Of a stretch of 64,000 bases of DNA, positions 27,953 through 37,315 are shown piece by piece. The notes beneath the pieces were generated by a model, which was given only the letters and a program-made list of their open reading frames with translations, was not told the origin of the DNA and did no database searches. The position numbers were made by a program, and so were the translations under genes. Numbering within the stretch: position 1 is the stretch's first letter; every line of letters starts with the position of its first letter. Source of the DNA: Ochrobactrum chromiisoli (GTDB taxonomy: Bacteria; Pseudomonadota; Alphaproteobacteria; Rhizobiales; Rhizobiaceae); assembly GCF_026241335.1 (NCBI RefSeq), contig NZ_JAPHAV010000016.1:1-64000 (forward strand), in the 5' to 3' direction.

Positions 27953-30340
27953 TCACAGCTTCACCTTCCGCAAACGCGCGGCATTGGCGATGACACTGAC
28001 CGAGGACAGCGCCATGGCGGCCGCCGCGATGATCGGCGACAGCAGGATGCCGAAGAACGGGTAGAGCACGCCCGCCGCGACCGGCACGCCTAGGGCGTTG
28101 TAGATGAAGGCGAAGAACAGGTTCTGGCGGATGTTCCCCATGACCGCTTCCGACAGCCGCCTCGCCCGCACGATACCTATAAGATCGCCCTTCAGCAGCG
28201 TGACGCCCGCGCTTTCCATCGCCACGTCGGTGCCGGTGCCCATGGCGATGCCAACATCCGCGGCAGCCAGCGCCGGCGCGTCGTTCACCCCGTCGCCCGC
28301 CATCGCCACCACCTCGCCCGCCGCCTTGTGCCGCTGCACAACCGCGCTTTTCTGATCGGGCAGAACCTCCGCCTCGACCTCGTCGATGCCGAGCTGGCGC
28401 GCGACCGCCCTGGCCGTCGTCCAGTTGTCGCCGGTCAGCATGACCACGCGGATACCTTGCGCCTTCAGCGCGGCCAGCGCCTCGGGCGTTGTGGGCTTGA
28501 CCGGATCGGCGATGGCGAAGATCGCCGCCACCTGCCCGTCCACCCCCATGAAGATCGCCGTTGCCCCGTCCTCGCGCAGCCGGTCGGCCTCATCGGCCAG
28601 CGGCGCGACATCGACGCCCTGCTCGGCGAGGAACTTCGCATTGCCAAGGGGAATGCGCTTGCCCTCGACCACCCCGAGCGCGCCCTTGCCGGTGGGGGAG
28701 TCGAAATCCGCGACCGGCGCGAGTTCGAGCCCTCGCTCCTCTGCCGCCCGCACGATGGCCAGCGCCAGCGGATGCTCGCTCGCCCGCTCCACGCTGGCAG
28801 CAAGCCGCAGCGCCTCGTCTTCGGTGAAGCCAGGGGCGGGAACGATGGCGGTGACGGCGGGCCGGCCCTCGGTCAGCGTCCCGGTCTTGTCGACGATGAT
28901 GGTGTCGACCTTCTCCATATGCTCCAGCGCCTCGGCATTCTTGATCAGCACGCCGGCCTGCGCGCCACGTCCGACGCCGACCATGATCGACATCGGCGTG
29001 GCCAGCCCGAGCGCGCAGGGGCAGGCGATGATCAGGACCGAAACCGCCGCAATGAGACCGAAGGAGAAGCGCGGCTCCGGACCCCATATCGACCAGGCGA
29101 CGAAGGCAAGCACCGCGACCAGGATCACCGCCGGCACGAACCAGCCCGACACCTGATCGGCGAGGCGCTGGATCGGCGCGCGGCTGCGCTGCGCCTCGGC
29201 GACGAGCTGGACGATCTGCGACAGCATGGTGTCGCGGCCGACCTTCTTCGCCTCGATCACCAGCGCGCCGGACTGGTTCATGGTGCCGCCGATAGCCTTG
29301 GCACCAACCTCCTTGGTCACCGGCATCGACTCGCCCGTCACCATCGATTCATCGACGGCGCTGCGGCCCTCGATCACCTCGCCATCGACCGGCACCTTCT
29401 CGCCGGGCCGCACCCGTAGGCGGTCGCCGACATGGACGCTGTCGAGCTGTACCTCCTCCTCGGTCCCGTCGTCACGAATGATCCGCGCGGTCTTGGGCGC
29501 GAGGTCGAGCAGCGCGCGGATCGCGCCGCTGGTGCTCTCTCTCGCACGCAGTTCCAGAACCTGGCCGAGTAGGACAAGGACGGTGATGACCGCCGCCGCC
29601 TCGAAATAGACCGCCACCGACCCGTCATGCTGCCGGAACTGGTCAGGAAAGATGCCGGGCGCGAGCGTCGCCACCATGCTGTAGATCCAGGCAGCTCCGG
29701 TGCCCATCGCGATCAGCGTGAACATGTTGAGGCTGCGGTTGACGAGCGATTGCCAGCCACGCTGGAAGAATGGCCAACCGGCCCACAGCACCACAGGCGT
29801 CGCCAGCAGCATCTGGATCCAGTTCGAGGTCCGCTGGCTGATGAGGTGGTCCAGACCAAGAAGATGGCCGCCCATCTCCAGCACGAACACCGGCAGCGTC
29901 AGCACCAGGCCGATCCAGAACCGGCGCGTCATGTCGATCAGTTCCTCGTTCGGCCCGGCCTCCAGGCTGACCAGCACCGGCTCCAGCGCCATGCCGCAGA
30001 TCGGGCAGGAGCCGGGGCCGACCTGCCGGATCTCGGGATGCATCGGGCAGGTGTAGATCGTCCCCTCGGGCACCGGCTCGGCCCGTTCCGTCGCGGCGGC
30101 AGGGTCGAGATAGCGTTCCGGGTCGGCCAGGAACTTCTCCCGGCACCCGGCCGAGCAGAAGTAATAGGGCCGACCCGCGTGCTCGGCCTTGTGCGCGGTC
30201 TTGTGGGGATCGACCATCATGCCGCAGACCGGGTCCTTGACCTTGTGGGCACTGTCCGCTGCGACAGCCGCGTGCCCCTGCTCATGGCCGTGGGCCGCAT
30301 GATCGTGGTGCTGATGATCGTGTTCAGTATTGTTGGTCAT
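27953..30340 (-). CDS. copA: Copper-exporting P1B-type ATPase with YHS domain
   Basis: A 795-residue heavy-metal ATPase that pumps Cu(I) out of the cytoplasm. ATG at 30340 with GAGGAGG upstream. Order: His-rich N-terminus, YHS domain (about 35-79, DPVCGMMVD and YYFCSAGC), heavy-metal-binding domain (about 95-122, CPMHPE and [10 protein letters not shown]), eight membrane helices, CPC ion-binding motif near 440, phosphorylation site DKTGT near 482 and [13 protein letters not shown]-containing copper ATPases are typical of plasmid or island copper/silver resistance. Confidence 0.9.
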   Translation of the reverse strand: MTNNTEHDHQHHDHAAHGHEQGHAAVAADSAHKVKDPVCGMMVDPHKTAHKAEHAGRPYYFCSAGCREKFLADPERYLDPAAATERAEPVPEGTIYTCPMHPEIRQVGPGSCPICGMALEPVLVSLEAGPNEELIDMTRRFWIGLVLTLPVFVLEMGGHLLGLDHLISQRTSNWIQMLLATPVVLWAGWPFFQRGWQSLVNRSLNMFTLIAMGTGAAWIYSMVATLAPGIFPDQFRQHDGSVAVYFEAAAVITVLVLLGQVLELRARESTSGAIRALLDLAPKTARIIRDDGTEEEVQLDSVHVGDRLRVRPGEKVPVDGEVIEGRSAVDESMVTGESMPVTKEVGAKAIGGTMNQSGALVIEAKKVGRDTMLSQIVQLVAEAQRSRAPIQRLADQVSGWFVPAVILVAVLAFVAWSIWGPEPRFSFGLIAAVSVLIIACPCALGLATPMSIMVGVGRGAQAGVLIKNAEALEHMEKVDTIIVDKTGTLTEGRPAVTAIVPAPGFTEDEALRLAASVERASEHPLALAIVRAAEERGLELAPVADFDSPTGKGALGVVEGKRIPLGNAKFLAEQGVDVAPLADEADRLREDGATAIFMGVDGQVAAIFAIADPVKPTTPEALAALKAQGIRVVMLTGDNWTTARAVARQLGIDEVEAEVLPDQKSAVVQRHKAAGEVVAMAGDGVNDAPALAAADVGIAMGTGTDVAMESAGVTLLKGDLIGIVRARRLSEAVMGNIRQNLFFAFIYNALGVPVAAGVLYPFFGILLSPIIAAAAMALSSVSVIANAARLRKVKL

Positions 30341-30446
30341 TTTTACGCCTCCTCGGCGTCTCGTCCTCGGCCTTGCGTTCGCCGTTCTGCGCTTTCCAAT
30401 CGCTAGACGGTCAAGAGGTGACTGGAAGCTGGAAAAGTATCGCCGT

Positions 30447-31418
30447 TTAGTGATTCCCATGGAAATTTCGAACGTTGGTCTGTTCTGGCGCGGCATGTGA
30501 CCGCATGATGTCAATGTCGGCTGCAGTCTCCTCGCCATCGAGGCAGTATTCCTCCACCTGCAACGTCGAGAAGTAGATGTTGAATCGCTCGCGCAGGAGA
30601 TGGTTCGCCTGCCGCAGCACCCGCTCGCCGTCTTTCCAGTTCCGAACGCAGATGTGGCTCGAGAAGACATTGCGCCCGGATGTCAGGCTCCAGGCATGGA
30701 CGTGATGCACATCCGTCACCCCCTCCAATTGCCGGATGGCCGTGATTGCGGCCTCCAGATCCAGGTCTTCCGGCGTGCCCTGAAGCAGGATGTGCAATGC
30801 CTCACGCAGAATGCCCCAGGAAGCCCAGAGCAGGACGAGCCCGAAGGCCATGCCAAGCAGGGGATCAATGGCGAGGAAGCCCGTAAATCGGATCACCAGC
30901 GCCGAGATGATGATGAGGAAGCTTCCGACGAAGGTCTGGAGGATGTGCCAGTAGGCGCCGCGCATGTTCAGGTTGCCCTTCTGGCGTTCGTACAGCAGCC
31001 AGAGCGCGACAAGCTCGGTGGCGATCCCGCCGGCAGCGGCAAACAGCATCGGTGTCGTGGCCAGTTCGATCGGCTCCATGAGACGCATCGCGCCCATCCA
31101 CAGCACGAAAAGAGCCATCGCGACGAGAAACAGGCCGTTGAAAAGGGCGCCGAGGATCTCGGCCCGGACATAACCGAAGGTACGTGCCGGGCTGGATTTC
31201 CGTTCAGTCAAGCGAAGCGCGACCAGTGCGATGAGCACGCCGCCCACGGCAGAGAAGGTGTGGAAGGCATCGGAGATGACAGCGACGGAGCCCGTCCAGA
31301 TGCCGATTCCCAGCTCGACTACAAAGTAAAGGCCGGTGAGCCAGCCCGAGATGACAAGCGCCTTGCGATCGCCGCCCGCGGGCATGTGACCGGCATGGCC
31401 GCCGTGAGACATCGACAT
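30447..31418 (-). CDS. CDF-family transporter with altered metal site
   Basis: A 323-residue cation diffusion facilitator with a His-rich N-terminus, six membrane helices and a C-terminal cytoplasmic domain ([15 protein letters not shown]). In most zinc CDF proteins both helix 2 and helix 5 carry HxxxD. Here helix 2 reads SDAFHTFSA and helix 5 reads AYWHILQTF, so the Asp is Ala in one and Thr in the other. The zinc/cobalt site is therefore changed, and a different metal, perhaps Cu or Ag, or a non-transport role is possible. Located between the multicopper oxidase and the ATPase. Confidence 0.85.
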   Translation of the reverse strand: MSMSHGGHAGHMPAGGDRKALVISGWLTGLYFVVELGIGIWTGSVAVISDAFHTFSAVGGVLIALVALRLTERKSSPARTFGYVRAEILGALFNGLFLVAMALFVLWMGAMRLMEPIELATTPMLFAAAGGIATELVALWLLYERQKGNLNMRGAYWHILQTFVGSFLIIISALVIRFTGFLAIDPLLGMAFGLVLLWASWGILREALHILLQGTPEDLDLEAAITAIRQLEGVTDVHHVHAWSLTSGRNVFSSHICVRNWKDGERVLRQANHLLRERFNIYFSTLQVEEYCLDGEETAADIDIMRSHAAPEQTNVRNFHGNH

Positions 31419-31475
31419 GAGTCCGCCTCCTTGTTGCTGAGGGAGAACGCCGGCATCCGACGTCCTCTGCCTGGC

Positions 31476-32984
31476 CTATGCGCTGACCGCGAATTCGGTC
31501 ATCATGCCGGTCTCAAGATGCGGCATGTGGTGGCAATGCAGCATCCAGCGCGCGGCCTCGCCGGCGTCGAGCGCGATATCGACCATCGACATCGGCGGCA
31601 CATATACCGTGTCGCGCAGCGCGCCCCGGACTGCACGTCCGTTCAGTCCGACGACCTGGAACACATGCCCGTGCAAATGCATCGGGTGGCCCATCATCGA
31701 CATGTTGTGGAATGACAGCACGATCCGCTCACCGCTCTGCGCGGTCACCGGGCGATGCTGGCCCCAGACGGCGCCGTTGATCGTCCACACATAGGGCTGC
31801 ATCGAGCCGCCCAGCATCACCATGTGGCTGCGGTCCACCGGCCGATCCGGCAAAGCGCCCGCGGCGATCAGACGCGTCTCCTGCGCAAGGTCGCTGTCGA
31901 AGGCAGGCGCTTCGGCCTCCGCCATGGTGTCGATGCGCCGTATTTCGGCGCCCTGCGTGGCAAGGATCAGCCCGGTCCGCTCTCGCGCGCCTTCCCGCAG
32001 CGCGAGGATCGGCCAGGCGCCGCCCTCCTGCGGCAGGTCGATCTCGAGGTCGAGCCGTTGGCCCATGGCCAAGCCGAACCGCGTGCCGGGGACGGGCTGA
32101 ACGGCATGGCCATCGACCGCGACGAGCCGGGCCTGCGCTTCGCCAGTCTCGATCCAGAACACCGTTGCCGCGGCGGCGTTGATCACCCGCAGGCGGATGC
32201 GCCCGCCGCGCTCAACCTGCACCACCTCGGGATCCGAAAGCGTGCGGTCGTTGGCAAGATAGGCGTCCCAGTCGTAGTCGTTGAGGTCCATCGCCATGCC
32301 GTCCATGGCGCCCATTCCCGTCATGCCACCCATGGCGCCGTGATCCATGCCACCCATCGGCATGTTCCCCATCGCGCCGTGGTCCATGGCCGCCATGCCG
32401 CCCATGACCGCGCCGTGGCCGCCTCCATGACCGCCGGCGGTCCCGTGGCCGCCAAGGATCTCGGCCATCACCTCCTCGGGTGCCTTGAACGAGAAATCAT
32501 GCAGGAACAGCACCACCTCCTGCCGGTCGGCGGCGACATCCTCGGCGCTGCGCACGATCAGCGGCGCGGCCAGAAGGCGCATCTCATGCAGCGGCACATG
32601 CGCGTGCATCCAGTAGGTGCCGGGCAGCGGCGCGAAGTCATAGGCGCGAGTCTCGCCGGGGGCGAGCATCGGCAAAGGCATGTCGGGCACGCCATCCTGT
32701 GCGTTGGGCGGGATCTGGCCGTGCCAGTGGATCAGCGTGTCAGTATCGAGATCGTTGCGCAGATCCACCCGGAACCGCGCGCCGGGATCGAGTGTCAGCC
32801 CCTGTCCGGCTGGCCCGGCAAGACCCCAGACGGTGGCGGCGCGACCGTCGATGTCGAGCGTCCGGGTGGCGGCGTGCAGCGACAGCGGGGCGGCGCCCTG
32901 CGCTGCCGCGATCCGGGGCAGATGCGCATAGGCCAGCATGGCGGCGCCAGCGGCAAGAAAGCCGCGTCGTGAAAGGGTATTCAT
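31476..32984 (-). CDS. Multicopper oxidase with Met/His-rich insert
   Basis: A 502-residue periplasmic copper oxidase. ATG at 32984 after CGAGGAGA. Tat signal (NTLSRRGFLAAGAAM). Copper ligands are visible in all four motifs: IHWHG, MHAHVPLHEM, HPMHLHGH and MLHCHHMPHLETGMM, the last with the axial Met. A Met/His/Gly-rich stretch (about 195-245, with AMDHGAMGNMPMGG) resembles the copper-binding insert of CopA/CueO-type enzymes. It likely oxidises Cu(I) and protects the periplasm. Confidence 0.92.
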   Translation of the reverse strand: MNTLSRRGFLAAGAAMLAYAHLPRIAAAQGAAPLSLHAATRTLDIDGRAATVWGLAGPAGQGLTLDPGARFRVDLRNDLDTDTLIHWHGQIPPNAQDGVPDMPLPMLAPGETRAYDFAPLPGTYWMHAHVPLHEMRLLAAPLIVRSAEDVAADRQEVVLFLHDFSFKAPEEVMAEILGGHGTAGGHGGGHGAVMGGMAAMDHGAMGNMPMGGMDHGAMGGMTGMGAMDGMAMDLNDYDWDAYLANDRTLSDPEVVQVERGGRIRLRVINAAAATVFWIETGEAQARLVAVDGHAVQPVPGTRFGLAMGQRLDLEIDLPQEGGAWPILALREGARERTGLILATQGAEIRRIDTMAEAEAPAFDSDLAQETRLIAAGALPDRPVDRSHMVMLGGSMQPYVWTINGAVWGQHRPVTAQSGERIVLSFHNMSMMGHPMHLHGHVFQVVGLNGRAVRGALRDTVYVPPMSMVDIALDAGEAARWMLHCHHMPHLETGMMTEFAVSA

Positions 32985-33059
32985 GGTCGTCTCCTCGGGA
33001 CAGCTCGTCCCGTTCATCAAAACCGACAGGACGCCGCGGGCCTCGGCCCGGACGCGCGA

Positions 33060-33440
33060 TCAGAGGAGACGGTGCTTGGGAGGTCGTTCGTTCAGTCCAG
33101 GTGCCCGACCGGCAAGCACTGCACCGGTGGGCAGGTCATGGCTGGCAGGCGCGTAATCGCTGCCAGAGCTGTCGCTCGGGGAGGTCAGGAAGACCGAAAG
33201 ACCGGCGCAAAGCAGCTCACAGCTTCCGGTGTCGATCGATCCGCAGTGCTGTTCGCCATCACAGGAATGTTCGCTGCCGGCCGCAACCTGCATCATCTCG
33301 CCGACATGCATCGAGTGATCCGGCTCTGCGCTCAAGCGCGCCGCATGCGCGGAGGTCACCGTCGTCATGACGGCGATCGCGAGTACGGCAAGCATAGTGA
33401 CGAGGCGCGAGAACATGCCGGAAAGATAGGCGCTGGTCAC
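33060..33440 (-). CDS. Small exported protein upstream of the multicopper oxidase
   Basis: A 126-residue protein with a hydrophobic leader (LVTMLAVLAIAVMTTVTSAH) and a mature part with Met, His and four Cys (HSMHVGEMM, CDGEQHCGSIDTGSCELLC). The end (LAGRAPGLNERPPKHR) is a pattern seen in small proteins next to copper oxidases. The start is uncertain: GTG at 33440 or ATG at 33416. Probably periplasmic metal handling, inferred from composition and position. Confidence 0.55.
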   Translation of the reverse strand: MTSAYLSGMFSRLVTMLAVLAIAVMTTVTSAHAARLSAEPDHSMHVGEMMQVAAGSEHSCDGEQHCGSIDTGSCELLCAGLSVFLTSPSDSSGSDYAPASHDLPTGAVLAGRAPGLNERPPKHRLL

Positions 33441-33525
33441 GGGAATGTCAATTGCCTCCGGCGTCGCGCCTCTGGCAGAAATTCATCCTCGGCATGTAGC
33501 CAATAGAAATTCCTCGCCACCAATC

Positions 33526-33993
33526 ATGCAACTCATGCGAAAAGAACTCCGTAATATCTTGTGGCCCGGGTTGCTCGTCGGAGGCCTGGTCATGGCGGTC
33601 TTCGCTGGCAGGCACTATGCCCAGACCGCATCCAACGCCGCGTCATCTGCAGAAGTCATCGAACAGGGCCGGCAGATCTATGCGGACCAATGTGCGTCCT
33701 GCCACGGTGCGCAGCTCGAGGGGCAGCCGGACTGGAAGACGCCCCTTCCGTCCGGGCGTCTCCCGGCGCCACCACACGATGCCGACGACCACACGTGGCA
33801 CCATCCCGATGACATCCTGTTCCGGATCGTCAAGGAGGGCACGGCCGCCATCGTCGGGGGCGGCTATAAGAGCGACATGCCGGGCTTTGCCGTCCTCAGC
33901 GACGCAGAGATCCAGGCTGCGCTCGCCTATATCAAGAGCACCTGGCCGGAGCGCGAGCGGACCTACCAGGAGAATGTGTCGCAAGCACGCTGA
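33526..33993 (+). CDS. Membrane-anchored monoheme cytochrome c
   Basis: About 155 residues. An N-terminal membrane anchor (NILWPGLLVGGLVMAVFAG) is followed by a cytochrome c domain with the heme-binding CASCH and a likely axial Met in KSDMPGFAVLS, ending in the usual YIKSTW helix. ATG at 33526 or 33535; neither has a strong ribosome-binding site. Divergent from the multicopper oxidase group. It could serve as an electron carrier for copper oxidation. Confidence 0.8.
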   Translation: MQLMRKELRNILWPGLLVGGLVMAVFAGRHYAQTASNAASSAEVIEQGRQIYADQCASCHGAQLEGQPDWKTPLPSGRLPAPPHDADDHTWHHPDDILFRIVKEGTAAIVGGGYKSDMPGFAVLSDAEIQAALAYIKSTWPERERTYQENVSQAR

Positions 33994-34225
33994 GCGCTGA
34001 TGGCACCTTCGGGATGGAGCTTCGCTGCAGGCCGGAGCTGCCCGTGCGACCGGCTGCTCAGTTTTCCGAGGCCCACCCGGTGACAGTTGTGGCTGCCGGA
34101 CAGAAGCGGCATATTTGGATCAACCCGATGGCGACACCTTTGGGAGCGATGTTCGTGGGATTATTCATGGATTACTTGGCCTTTGAAGCGCGCCCGATCA
34201 TGGCGCAGCGTCGGGTTTTCCCTCA

Positions 34226-35503
34226 ATGAACAATCCCGGCTCCAGTTCATCGAAGCGGGTTCAAGACCGCACGGAGCGGCTCAACAAGAACTGCTTCTGC
34301 GTTACACTGGACCTTCCATCGCTGCGCGAGGCGCTGGAGCAGGAGGCAGGTGAGCCGGCGTTCTTCGAGACGTTCATCGGCCCCAAGACCCACCTGTTCT
34401 CGCACGTGCCGGTGTTCCTTTCGGCCACCACCGTCAATGAGATGCGCGCGATCGCAGTGGCTGTGGAGACCACCGCCCAACTCGAGGCATACAAGACCGC
34501 GGTCCTCTCCTGGGCGCCGGAAATCGCGTGGGGGGATCACGGCCCGCTCGGGGCATTGATGGGCTACGACTTTCATCTCGGCGAAGACGGCCCCCGGTTG
34601 ATCGAAATCAACACCAACGCCGGCGGCGCGTTTCTCAATGCCTTTCTTGCACGAGCGCAGCGCGCGTGCTGCGCCGAAATGGATATCCCCCCGGCGCTGC
34701 CATCGTTCGAGGACGCGGCGTTTCGCATGTTCCAGAACGAATGGATTCGGCAGCGGGGAACGGGCACGCCACAACGCATCGCCATCATCGATGACAATCC
34801 GCCGGAACAGTACCTTTATCCCGAGTTCGTGCTCGCGCGGCAAGTTTTGGCGGCACGAGGGGTAGACGCGGTCATCGCCGACGCCGGTCACCTTAGCTAC
34901 GACGATGGTCGGCTCAGCGTCGACGGAAAGACGATCGATCTCGTTTACAATCGGGTCACCGATTTCGCCTTTGATCAGCCCGAGCACAAGGCATTGCAGG
35001 AATCCTACCGTGATGGCGCGGTTGTCGTAACGCCGAATCCGCACAACCACGCGCTCCTTGCCGACAAGCGCAACCTTTCGCTTCTTTCGAATTCCGCGAC
35101 ACTTGAGGCATGGGGAGTCGACCCGGGGATTCGGGCCGGGCTTGCTGCCGTTCCACGCACCGTTTTGGTCAATCCCGACAACGCTGATGCACTTTGGAAA
35201 TCCCGCAAGGACCTGTTCTTCAAGCCGACAGGAGGACATGGTGGCAAGGCGGTATATCGTAGCGACAAGCTGACGAAAGGAGTCTGGGCGGAGATCGCGG
35301 GAGGCGGATACGTTGCCCAGACGCTGGTCCGCCCCAGCGAGCGCATGATCAAGATCGACGAGACACCCCAGAGGCGCAAAATGGACGTGCGACTGTATAC
35401 CTATGATGGGCAGGTGCTTCTGGTGGCCGCGCGCCTTTATCAAGGCCAGACCACAAATTTCAGGACGCTAGGGGGTGGGTTCGCGCCGGTGTTCGTGATC
35501 TGA
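34226..35503 (+). CDS. ATP-grasp-like protein of unknown substrate
   Basis: A 425-residue cytoplasmic protein. Features suggest an ATP-grasp fold: GPRLIEINTNAGGAFLN near 130, a domain starting RIAIIDDNPPEQYLYPEF, LFFKPTGGHGGKAVY near 330 (glycine-rich loop) and the end QTTNFRTLGGGFAPV. Glutathionylspermidine-synthase-like and other peptide-ligase-type proteins share such elements. No neighbour points to a substrate. It follows the cytochrome gene and closes the high-GC block. Confidence 0.6.
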   Translation: MNNPGSSSSKRVQDRTERLNKNCFCVTLDLPSLREALEQEAGEPAFFETFIGPKTHLFSHVPVFLSATTVNEMRAIAVAVETTAQLEAYKTAVLSWAPEIAWGDHGPLGALMGYDFHLGEDGPRLIEINTNAGGAFLNAFLARAQRACCAEMDIPPALPSFEDAAFRMFQNEWIRQRGTGTPQRIAIIDDNPPEQYLYPEFVLARQVLAARGVDAVIADAGHLSYDDGRLSVDGKTIDLVYNRVTDFAFDQPEHKALQESYRDGAVVVTPNPHNHALLADKRNLSLLSNSATLEAWGVDPGIRAGLAAVPRTVLVNPDNADALWKSRKDLFFKPTGGHGGKAVYRSDKLTKGVWAEIAGGGYVAQTLVRPSERMIKIDETPQRRKMDVRLYTYDGQVLLVAARLYQGQTTNFRTLGGGFAPVFVI

Positions 35504-36069
35504 AGCGAGAGCTGTTGGGATCTTGTATAATGAAATCAATCCCTTAAGGTGGAGAAGGTTGGACGTCAGACCCATCCCCTCCGCCAAACACCGCCGATTG
35601 CCCTCTATAGTGCGATAATGCCGCCGATCACCGCATTACATCGGATGAGATAGCAAACCGCCGTTTCTACGCCACAGCCCAATATATCTTGACCGCCCAT
35701 GGCGGCTTGCGGCCCCGACTCCGTCGTGCATCTCATCCAGAATGAACGGCAGGTTGCGGGTGGGAACGGAGCCCTTCGAAACGACCTCTAGAGGGTCGAA
35801 AGCACTCATTCTAAACGTGGTGAAATTGCAGAATTAGAGAATGTCGCTCGACTTTGGCCGGTCCATGCGTTTTCCGTGACCGTCTAGAGCCTACGTCGAT
35901 ATGCGACAGCGATCTGACCTTTGAACTTCTCGCTTGTAATTGTGTACCACTATAACTTACCAAGTCACACGCGAGGAAGGATGACATGGCATCATACTCA
36001 TTCTTATGGGTAAAACTATGCGGCGTTCTAACTTGTCAATTGACAATTTAATATGGCGGAGTATATATT
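35504..36069. other. Gene-free stretch at the right edge of the copper block
   Basis: No gene is supported in these 566 bases. A string ending CCCCTCCGCCA (35576-35586) looks like the 3' end of a tRNA, but lacks a clear T-arm. Base composition drops from the high-GC block to the AT-richer backbone by about 35.9 kb. The palindrome upstream of the HicA-like gene lies at its right end. Confidence 0.4.
36033..36046. promoter_or_regulatory. Perfect palindrome, probable operator
   Basis: TTGTCAATTGACAA is a perfect 14-base palindrome whose right half includes a TTGACA -35-like hexamer. It lies 24 bases before the start of the HicA-like gene. Toxin-antitoxin operons are usually autoregulated through such sites; the HTH-type protein encoded second in the operon is the natural candidate to bind it. 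Confidence 0.5.
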
Positions 36070-36339
36070 TTGCCTAGAAAGAGGCACACGTCGAAGGAAA
36101 TAGAAGGCGTCCTCCAGGAGCTCGAAAAGCTCGGGTGGAAGCTGATCGAGGGAAAAGGGCATTGTTGGGGTATCCTGCGTTGCCCTGCCAATGATCAGGA
36201 TTGTCGCTGTGGCGAGTTTTGCCAGATGTCGGTCTGGTCGACACCCAAAAACCCTCAGCAACACGCTAAGAAGCTCCGCCAGAAAGCCCTTGCTTGCGTG
36301 CAACTAAAGAAAAATGACGAAGGAAATGTCGATGGCTGA
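36070..36339 (+). CDS. HicA-like small protein (putative toxin)
   Basis: An 89-residue protein starting with TTG (36070), with GGAG nine bases upstream. The N-terminal part (TSKEIEGVLQELEKLGWKLI, EGKGHCWGIL) follows the HicA dsRBD-like pattern, including the conserved His after the glycine turn. The C-terminal part adds four Cys (CPANDQDCRCGEFC) that HicA lacks, a possible metal-binding insert. It overlaps the next gene by eight bases, as in toxin-antitoxin pairs. Confidence 0.55.
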   Translation: MPRKRHTSKEIEGVLQELEKLGWKLIEGKGHCWGILRCPANDQDCRCGEFCQMSVWSTPKNPQQHAKKLRQKALACVQLKKNDEGNVDG

Positions 36340-36871
36340 GGAATTCGAATTCGAGTTAGTTTTCGCGCTCCCTGACGGGGAACACGATCCATTTGTGTTG
36401 TCCGACGCCATCTTCGAAGCTGGCTTCGGGGACGCCCTGGTGGGCACTGGTACGCCCGGCTTGCTCGGTGTCGAGTTAGAAGCGGAAGGCGATGACGCTG
36501 AGAACGTAATTCTTAATGCAGCACGGGCGCTGATCAAAGCGCTTCCCGAAGGCACGACCCTTCACGAGGTTCGACCTGACCTGGTAAGCCTGGCTGACGT
36601 CGCTGAGAAGCTTGAAGTGCAGCGGCAGGCGCTCCAGCAACGAAAAATGCCTCTTCCTGTCGCAGGCGGACTCTACCGGATCGATGAGATCGTTAAGGTT
36701 GTGACAGAAGCATCTAAGCCCCAGGAGGGCCGTCGGCGCCCACGCTTCAATATTGACGCAGCATCCAAGTGGTTTCGCGCTGGCGACGCGGCGCGGCGGG
36801 TGAATGCCCTCCTGACTATGAAAGAGATCGACCCTTTAACGATCGAGTTGAGGCCACGTCAGGAACGCTAG
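36332..36871 (+). CDS. Putative antitoxin or DNA-binding partner of the HicA-like protein
   Basis: A 179-residue acidic protein. The ATG at 36332 has AAGGAA eight bases upstream. The N-terminal 80 residues (EEFEFELVFALPDGEHDPFV) form a HicB-like or ferredoxin-like sandwich by appearance; the middle (SLADVAEKLEVQRQALQQRK) is a helix-turn-helix of the excisionase/MerR kind. The order toxin-like then DNA-binding partner fits hicAB-type operons. Confidence 0.5.
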   Translation: MAEEFEFELVFALPDGEHDPFVLSDAIFEAGFGDALVGTGTPGLLGVELEAEGDDAENVILNAARALIKALPEGTTLHEVRPDLVSLADVAEKLEVQRQALQQRKMPLPVAGGLYRIDEIVKVVTEASKPQEGRRRPRFNIDAASKWFRAGDAARRVNALLTMKEIDPLTIELRPRQER

Positions 36872-37105
36872 GGGAGCTCCACAGTCCACCGCCTACAACG
36901 GCCGGCTATAGGGTCGGCATTTATGCATTAGATATATTAAAGACATTGAGTTTTACACTCGGGCATCGGATTCGACTTAGCACGTTTATTCCCGCCCCAT
37001 AATGTAGTTTGCTCCTGTAACTGACCCCAGACCCGCTTAAATCTCAATCCCACTTCAAACATTCCGAGCAGCAAAAGTACCCGTCTGATTAAATATTCTT
37101 TGCCG

Positions 37106-37315
37106 TCAAAACGGCAGAAATCCTCCAAGGAAACTGATCATATCGGTTATCCACGCGATGGCTGCATTGAACCAGCTTCTTAGGACAGTAGCTACGTACA
37201 CGATCGCAACCAAACCAAGGACGAGCCAGAACAGAACCGCAAAGAATTTTGCAAAAGCATCGTCAGCCTTCGGATCGGGGGGTGAATTATAAATGTAATC
37301 GGGTCGCATGGTCAT
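37106..37315 (-). CDS. Small membrane protein downstream of the relaxase
   Basis: A 69-residue protein with one strong hydrophobic segment (FFAVLFWLVLGLVAIVYVAT) and a second weaker helix. Its ATG directly follows the relaxase stop codon, so translation is coupled. It may be a membrane partner of the transfer machinery, but no family is recognised. Confidence 0.65.
   Translation of the reverse strand: MTMRPDYIYNSPPDPKADDAFAKFFAVLFWLVLGLVAIVYVATVLRSWFNAAIAWITDMISFLGGFLPF

Noticed and set aside
31755-32972. A 405-codon plus-strand open frame, and similar ones at 28328-29419 and 30600-31715
   Set aside because: They lie opposite the multicopper oxidase, P-type ATPase and CDF genes, whose motifs are unmistakable; the antisense products are low-complexity.
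34247-35443. A 398-codon minus-strand open frame
   Set aside because: It is antisense to the ATP-grasp-like gene, whose translation has glycine-rich loops and a conserved ending; the antisense product has none.
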